A stretch of DNA of 11,735 nt from an uncultured Clostridia bacterium (GTDB lineage Bacteria; Bacillota; Clostridia; Christensenellales; Aristaeellaceae), in NCBI GenBank assembly GCA_945877525.1, contig CAMDVP010000075.1:1-11735 (forward strand). The letters are read 5' to 3'. The notes below the pieces were generated by a model, which did not search any database, was not told the origin of the DNA, and saw only the letters and a program-made list of their open reading frames with translations. Both the position numbers and the translations under genes were made by a program. This document shows positions 7,201 to 11,735 of this stretch, piece by piece. Each line of letters opens with the position of its first letter. Positions within the stretch are counted from its first letter, which is position 1.

Positions 7201-10200
7201 AGTATACCTACACCTGCACGGAGGAGGCCTGTGTCCCCGACGACTATGTGCTCAATGACCACCATTACACCTCGGAGGAGTTGTCCATCATCCTGGATAA
7301 CGGCACGGAGGTTACCCACAGCGTGGTCACCAGCGTGTTCACCAACACCCTTGCAGGCGACGGGTATTCCCTGTCCTTTGAGATGCAGAAGCGGTGGCTG
7401 GATGACAATGACCTGCTCCACCGCGGCGACGTCACGGTACAGCTGTACTATATCACACAGCGCGGCGACGACAATCAGATTCTTGATTATGAGCCGGTTG
7501 CAAACTGCGCTGCTGTGTTGAGCGATGCAAACCAGTGGTATGCGCTGATACGCTATGCCCCGGGCAGCGAATACAGCGCGGACAATCCCGCCTGGAATGT
7601 CGGCAACTACTTCCTGCGGGAGGTTTCCATCGCCGACAGCGGCGCGGAGAGCGGCCAGACCCCGGTGCACTATAAGGGGGCATCCCTGTCCGGCGAGTGC
7701 ATGACCACCGAGCATGTGTACAGCGTCACCCATGACTATACCTGCAAGGGCAGCCTGGCGGCCTCTGTCACCGTCACCAATCTCCGCCAGGGCACAGTCG
7801 ATATTGAGGTCTCCAAAGCCTGGAACCTTGGCGGCCTGACCCGGTTGGACGAAAGCTCCGACGGGCTGACCGCCCAGTTCACCGTGCTCCAAAATGGCGA
7901 AGCCTATGGCAGCCCCCATGCGCTTTCCTATCCATCCACAATCCTGAGGATCAAGGGCTTGCCCAAATACGACGAGTCCGGCGTATTGTACACCTACGCC
8001 CTGCAGGAAAGCGGGCTGAACGACCTTTCCTTTGTGGATGGCGTGATCGAATGGAACGACTCCCGGCTGATTTCCTCCGGCGTCATCAACGAGTATGTGG
8101 TGGGCGAGCATCATACCAACGATCGGATGTATGCGCAGTTCACCAACAGCCGCGAGGCCGCCGCCACCATTGTGGTCAACAAGGTTTGGCATGACGATGG
8201 CACAGCGGAAACCGTTGCCGACCGTCCTGATATCGTGCTGTCCCTGTACCGGCAGAGCGTAGACGAAAGCGGCAATCCGCTGACAAACGCCCAGGGCCGG
8301 GAAATTGCGCCCGCGCTGGTCATGGTGGACCGCCTGTGGGACACCCGGATCAACAGCTGGTACTGGCAATGCTCCTTCGGCGAGCAGCCCCTCTACGATG
8401 CGCAGGGCTACCGCTACCGCTATACCGTCCGGGAGCGCATTATCCAGGCCTCCCCTGCCCGGTATCAGGTCAGCTATTATGTTCCCAGTGAAACGGCGCA
8501 TGAAATGCCGGCAAGCAGCCCGGAATTCAGCAACGCCTGGAGTGTGTTCGCTCCCACAGGCGAAAGCACCGGCTATACCCTGGCCGGCCCTCAGGGTACG
8601 CAGGGCACCATCATCAATACCCGGGTGGGCACCATCTCCTACAGCGGACGCAAGGTGTGGAGCAGCCTGCCCGCCTGGTTCCGCTATTCCGATTTGCCGG
8701 ACATCACCATCCGCCTGTATCAGCATGACGCACTGAACGCCGATCCCGATGACAAGGGCGTTTGGTATAACGGCCAGGAGGTGACGCTCTCCGCCGGTTC
8801 CACCGCCTTCCGCTTTGATCATCTTCCCCGGTTCAACGAATATGGCTATGAGGCATACAGCTATCAGGCCAGGGAGTTTTCACGGGATGACAGCGGCAGC
8901 CTGGTGGAAGGCGCGCCGGCAGGATATGTCGTGACTTATGGTTCGGACGGCGAGATCAACAACTGCTATACGGGTACGTCCTTTGTTGAAATCAGCGCCC
9001 GGAAATCCTGGAACTGGGACAATCTTCTGTCTCAGGAGACCACCTATCCTGCAGTCAGGCTGACGCTGTATCAGTGCTTCCATTACGAAACCTACAACCT
9101 CCGTCAGGCCGTCAGCTCCGTGACGCTGCAGGGCGGCAGCATTCCCGACGGGAAACGCCTGGTTACAGACCCTGTGGTATTCACAAGCACGGACTACCCC
9201 GATGGCTTCCCGCTGATTGTCCCCATGGGCGACGGCAAGCTGTGCTATACATATGAGATAGAGGAAACCCTTGCGAACGGCACACGCATCGGCGGCTATC
9301 AGGTCAGCATCGCTTCTGATGCACAATCCGTGCCGGGCGAGATTCACTTCACCGTATCCAACACCTATGAGCCTGAGCTGGAGGAGCTGAAGGCCTACAA
9401 GTACTGGAGCGATCAGTCCGATTTCTATGGCCTGCGCCCGGATTGCAGCCAGAATAGCGATAATGGCATTGTCCAGTTTGCGTTTTACCGCATCAGTGCC
9501 GGCAGCGCAAGTCCCGAGGCGCTCACCGACGGCACCATCTCATGGGCCGTGGATCCCGCCAACGGCAACCGCTGGATTTGCACCTTCACCCCCGGCGAGG
9601 CCCTCCATCTCTACGAATGTGATACAAACGGCAACCGCTATACCTACTATGTGGAAGAGACGCTGGCCGATCCCTATGACAAGGTATATCGTGCCACTGA
9701 CACCAACAAGCGCGACCTGTCTGTCACCAACACGCTGAACACCGTGTCGCTGTCGGTGAGAAAGCAGTGGGAACTGAACGGACGGACGCTTTCCGGCACG
9801 CAGGAGGTCAAGGATCAGCTTCTGCCCCTGCTGGAGCTGCTGGGCATCTATCACGAGGATCAGCGCCTGACCTTCCACCTGACCGGCGGAAACGACGCTG
9901 CGCAGCGGGCCATTGACGCGGGTGTCGAAGCCGGCCGAATCATCGACACGCTTTCCCTGTCCGTAATCACGCCTTCTCTGTATGCCGATGCGGGCTTCCG
10001 TGTCTTTACCAACCTGCCCGCATACGCATCAGACGAAAACGGCACGATTGAGAAAGCTGAATATACCGTCACAGAGACGCTCATAGGCGACCAGGCGGTG
10101 GCCCTGAACTTCCGCTCTACCACAGATCTTCTCAACGACGGGGTTCTGTTTACCTTTTCCAACGCCATTCAGGTCACGCCCCTGCACCTGAAAAAGCTTT

Positions 10201-11735
10201 GGGATGATGAAAACAACCAGGACGGCCTGCGCCCCTATACCATTGATGTGACCATCCAGTCCGAAGCAAACGGCGTGACAGACAGCACCACCTGCACCCT
10301 GTCATACGAAACCGGCTGGGAGTACACGCTGTATCTGCCTGTGCTGATCAACGGTCAGACGCCCGCCTATACCGTCACCGAGGTTGCTGTGGATGGCTAC
10401 GCCGTCACATACAGTCTGGACGATCGGCCCGGCTCCGCTGACCCCATCGTGCTTTCGCCCGACGCAGAGCACACCATTTCCATCACCAACACCCATGCGC
10501 CGCAGCGCTTCAGGGTCGGCGTGCAAAAGGAATGGAAGGGCGATGAAAACTATCTTTCTGCTCCCCTTTCCCTTCGTCCGGCCGAGCTCGAAATCAAGCT
10601 GCAATACCAGGACGGTTCCGCCTGGAAGGATTATGATCTTCATCTTCCCGATGAAAATCCCCCCATCGCATCCCGGACGCTTGTGGGCAGCGTCTGGCAG
10701 GCCGAGTGGCTCAATCTGTATGTCTATAAGCCCAAGAGCGCCTCGGAGGATGTATATTCCTCCACGCTTTTGACCTACCGGCTGGCAGAAACGGCCGCCG
10801 ATGATTACTGGAGCTACACAGCCAGCTACAGCCCAGCCACCTTTACCGGCAAGGACAAGACGGATTCCTTCCAGGTCGAAGTGACCAATACCCTGAAAAC
10901 TGTCACCGTCGAGGCTGTGAAAAGCTGGCAGAATGACACTGCCTACAACCTTCCCACCCGCCCCGAAACCATCACGCTGAAGCTGCAATACAGCACTGAC
11001 CAGGAAAGCTGGTATGATTTTTCCAACAACGCCGTTAATCCCCAGACGATCCAAACGGCTACAAACCGCAATACGCAAACCTGCTCATGGAACAATCTTC
11101 CGCTTTATGACGACCAGAGCCGGCTGCTCTACTACAGGATTCAGGAAATCAGTTCTCCTGCCGGCTACACAGTCATTCATGGCAATACCACATACAGCAA
11201 TACCAATAAAAAGTACTCTTCGGAAATTACCAACAGGCTCGTCACCTTCTCCATTGACGTATCCAAGCAGTGGCTCGACGACAACAACAACCGCTATGCC
11301 ACCCGGCCCAGTGCGCTGACCTTTACGCTGGAATACACCACGGCTCTGGAAAACGGGGATAGCTGGCAGTCTGTGCTGTCCTCCGCAGGCAAGCCCGTCA
11401 CCCTCACCCTGAACAGCGCCAACGGCTGGAGCGGCAGCTTGACCAGCCTGCCCGCCTATACCGTCAGCAACGACCTTCTGTACTACCGCGTGGTGGAGCA
11501 GAGCCTCGCCAACTATACCCAGGACAGGCAGATCAGCGACAGCATCAGCTACAATGACAGCAGCCGCTCCGTCACCTTCCGGAACACGCTGAAGGTCACC
11601 AGCTTCTCCGGTGAAAAGGCATGGCGTGATTTTGAAAACCGCTATACCACCCGCCCGCAGAGCCTGACGGTCACCCTGCAGCGCACCGCGGCCCTCGACC
11701 CGACCAGTGCTTCCGCGCAGTGGGAGAACGTTCTG
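4239..11735 (+). CDS. giant Cna-B-repeat surface protein with N-terminal SH3-like domain, 3' partial
   Basis: One frame runs without a stop from the ATG to the right edge: 2,499 codons, with the C-terminus missing. GAGGAGG (4224-4230) stands 8 nt before the ATG. Domains: signal peptide 1-30 (basic start, Leu-rich core, cleavage after AQA); a low-complexity spacer; an SH3-like domain at about 65-135 (GTRIYPY near its start, GWVRSSAL near its end); a Thr/Pro/Glu linker from 157 built on the unit TEAPTEEPTPTA; then from about residue 230 nineteen Cna-B-type beta-sandwich modules. Typical module landmarks are a KxW strand, an RP-x-LxLY strand, an LPKYD loop, a Y-x-V-x-E strand and a final ITNT strand. 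Lys, Glu and Asn for an internal isopeptide bond are kept in modules 4-18. The protein is predicted to be secreted and act as a long rigid stalk or adhesin, wall-anchored by a C-terminal signal beyond the window, probably through the divergent sortase. No thioester or collagen-binding head domain is seen at the N-terminus. Its ligand is unknown. Confidence 0.95.
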   Translation, partial: MHRNKIVSLLLALLMLLSPLSDTLLAAAQAESAGVGTPSDLPPAATAAPEDNSPSFQAGLARLNRGTRIYPYEGLNGKSLLLEEDAVVYAQSLSESGDAVKIAYALEADICSGWVRSSALSRMTDSEASAYAASSKENAVSWHGWQLVPVVPKDTATEAPTEEPTPTATEAPTEEPTPTATEAPTEEPTPTATEAPTPEVPEEQAAAVTLTMRRGIVFTLQREADQPMQKTLRVTVEWVDDGVAHTNNLTLEAYADGVGWEPVSGDSVSILPNPDASFTGKQMYTYTVNAGVRYRLTAPNVDGYELTADVDEDPTLSASFRYISQTSLTATVTWVGDSTLHGESNDAKLSVYDGNGRPVTDAQIVIASSGHVQTYTLTGLNPDRLSQYSIKLTPPASYENITSTEDIARRSFTLLNTAETATVTASVEWWDGHAVNRPSVAPQLQVLQGGEWVNIEAPFTRSRSVTNDQTEYEFLGLPKDAVYRVVIPDIPEAYVHDESGAEGSGHHFLIRKADFAFEKQWRDYSAIPSSYISKENWVSLLTLHSDAGTTADLTYNGNLLIQDEAATGIDDWKVQITGLPGFSGPDREITYYVTEQNRSYSGMAGDSYELSLVNYGNHAAQSDAIYDGGLSISTLTGSTTFTFTKNWIDGVDASARPAVTLYLYRFPINNGSFAESAPVQGMDNMQLPTGASGTFVYANAENQTALPKYDENGALYVYFILERMDNAGDYITVVYNDNAAFWNTLGQTASHHTGETVEGFRSENAQALNRYVLDGGTLENRMQQSISVPYSKEWIAKSVQGFQSDITVTLERIAAGSADWEPVTDGEGNPVTQILSGFKAELMTRTSGFDNLPKYDGKGNEYTYRVRETAVTVNGQEAVMSADGSYFTVDGYEFTVDYHDADNRITNTLVGDTEFQIRKVWNPEVPEGETASIIVRLYRNGMPFVPEQRMLPAGAALNADGTLTLTGAGTSDSWLLTHLPKYSDTGAQYTYTCTEEACVPDDYVLNDHHYTSEELSIILDNGTEVTHSVVTSVFTNTLAGDGYSLSFEMQKRWLDDNDLLHRGDVTVQLYYITQRGDDNQILDYEPVANCAAVLSDANQWYALIRYAPGSEYSADNPAWNVGNYFLREVSIADSGAESGQTPVHYKGASLSGECMTTEHVYSVTHDYTCKGSLAASVTVTNLRQGTVDIEVSKAWNLGGLTRLDESSDGLTAQFTVLQNGEAYGSPHALSYPSTILRIKGLPKYDESGVLYTYALQESGLNDLSFVDGVIEWNDSRLISSGVINEYVVGEHHTNDRMYAQFTNSREAAATIVVNKVWHDDGTAETVADRPDIVLSLYRQSVDESGNPLTNAQGREIAPALVMVDRLWDTRINSWYWQCSFGEQPLYDAQGYRYRYTVRERIIQASPARYQVSYYVPSETAHEMPASSPEFSNAWSVFAPTGESTGYTLAGPQGTQGTIINTRVGTISYSGRKVWSSLPAWFRYSDLPDITIRLYQHDALNADPDDKGVWYNGQEVTLSAGSTAFRFDHLPRFNEYGYEAYSYQAREFSRDDSGSLVEGAPAGYVVTYGSDGEINNCYTGTSFVEISARKSWNWDNLLSQETTYPAVRLTLYQCFHYETYNLRQAVSSVTLQGGSIPDGKRLVTDPVVFTSTDYPDGFPLIVPMGDGKLCYTYEIEETLANGTRIGGYQVSIASDAQSVPGEIHFTVSNTYEPELEELKAYKYWSDQSDFYGLRPDCSQNSDNGIVQFAFYRISAGSASPEALTDGTISWAVDPANGNRWICTFTPGEALHLYECDTNGNRYTYYVEETLADPYDKVYRATDTNKRDLSVTNTLNTVSLSVRKQWELNGRTLSGTQEVKDQLLPLLELLGIYHEDQRLTFHLTGGNDAAQRAIDAGVEAGRIIDTLSLSVITPSLYADAGFRVFTNLPAYASDENGTIEKAEYTVTETLIGDQAVALNFRSTTDLLNDGVLFTFSNAIQVTPLHLKKLWDDENNQDGLRPYTIDVTIQSEANGVTDSTTCTLSYETGWEYTLYLPVLINGQTPAYTVTEVAVDGYAVTYSLDDRPGSADPIVLSPDAEHTISITNTHAPQRFRVGVQKEWKGDENYLSAPLSLRPAELEIKLQYQDGSAWKDYDLHLPDENPPIASRTLVGSVWQAEWLNLYVYKPKSASEDVYSSTLLTYRLAETAADDYWSYTASYSPATFTGKDKTDSFQVEVTNTLKTVTVEAVKSWQNDTAYNLPTRPETITLKLQYSTDQESWYDFSNNAVNPQTIQTATNRNTQTCSWNNLPLYDDQSRLLYYRIQEISSPAGYTVIHGNTTYSNTNKKYSSEITNRLVTFSIDVSKQWLDDNNNRYATRPSALTFTLEYTTALENGDSWQSVLSSAGKPVTLTLNSANGWSGSLTSLPAYTVSNDLLYYRVVEQSLANYTQDRQISDSISYNDSSRSVTFRNTLKVTSFSGEKAWRDFENRYTTRPQSLTVTLQRTAALDPTSASAQWENVL
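4707..4829 (+). repeat. 36-nt tandem repeat encoding TEAPTEEPTPTA linker
   Basis: Three full 36-nt units (4707-4742, 4743-4778, 4779-4814) and a partial fourth (from 4815, TEAPT) encode the same 12 residues. Units 2 and 3 differ at one base; unit 1 differs from unit 2 at five bases; all changes are synonymous. The segment is a flexible Thr/Pro/Glu spacer between the SH3-like domain and the Cna-B stalk. Its copy number could vary between strains without breaking the frame. Confidence 0.95.
4920..11735 (+). repeat. array of nineteen Cna-B-type modules (protein-level repeat)
   Basis: The modules are recognised by the first-strand tryptophan motif and by the closing (I/V/F)xN(T/x) strand. The residue two before the tryptophan is Glu237, Thr333 and Glu428 in modules 1-3. 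In the following modules it is Lys519, 645, 792, 919, 1051, 1193, 1315, 1472, 1589, 1721, 1842, 1986, 2097, 2228, 2343 and 2460. Lys-to-Lys spacing varies from 111 to 157 residues, and modules 1-3 are shorter (92-96). The DNA copies have diverged so far that no long nucleotide repeat is apparent, unlike recently amplified adhesin arrays. The last module (from about residue 2450) is cut by the window edge. The module count is by eye; profile searches could shift boundaries. Confidence 0.88.

Noticed and set aside
7047..8822. A 591-codon open frame on the minus strand
   Set aside because: It is antisense to modules 7-11 of the adhesin, with no convincing ribosome binding site or domain; it is a shadow frame.
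10950..10964. LPTRP resembling a sortase motif
   Set aside because: It is part of the conserved RP strand of module 17, in the middle of the stalk, with no anchor features after it.

Overview
The window looks like chromosome from a GC-rich, obligately anaerobic, Gram-positive Firmicute, probably a gut- or rumen-type Clostridia. This rests on three things. Strong Shine-Dalgarno sequences and sigma-A-type promoters precede the genes. A class B sortase and a giant Cna-B-repeat surface protein imply a single-membrane cell wall. A flavodiiron oxygen/NO reductase fits a strict anaerobe. The species cannot be named from the sequence. No tRNA, rRNA, CRISPR array, transposase or phage gene was seen.

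Layout, left to right. (1) Positions 3-620 hold the 3' end of a plus-strand gene whose product carries ten glycine-spaced heptads (X-X-X-Leu-X-X-Gly type, as in YhgE/Pip-like and some MMPL/RND-type membrane proteins). A short lipoprotein gene (637-1026) follows 16 nt later, probably in the same operon, and an imperfect hairpin comes after it. (2) A near-consensus promoter (TTGTCA-N17-TATAAT) directly abuts that hairpin and drives a monocistronic four-domain flavodiiron protein (1192-2982). In this protein the diiron/flavodoxin core is fused to a flavin reductase domain and a compact rubredoxin, so a whole electron-transfer chain sits on one polypeptide. It ends at a 14-bp perfect hairpin shared with the convergent gene. 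(3) A class B sortase lies on the minus strand (3037-3975). (4) A 263-bp AT-rich divergent intergenic region carries a promoter for each direction. (5) From 4239 to the right edge, one uninterrupted plus-strand frame of 2,499 codons encodes the N-terminal part of a giant secreted surface protein. It has a signal peptide, an SH3-like domain, a Thr/Pro/Glu linker made of a 36-nt tandem repeat, three degenerate Cna-B-like modules, fifteen complete Cna-B modules and the start of another. Its stop codon and any sortase sorting signal lie outside the window.

How the genes fit together. The divergent sortase and giant adhesin are the clearest functional pair: the sortase is the obvious candidate to fix the adhesin to the wall, although the sorting signal is not visible. 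Each complete Cna-B module keeps the Lys, Glu and Asn expected for an internal isopeptide bond, so the protein is predicted to be a long, stiff, protease-resistant stalk. The flavodiiron protein is a separate, independently transcribed detoxification gene. The left-edge operon is an envelope-associated pair of unknown role.
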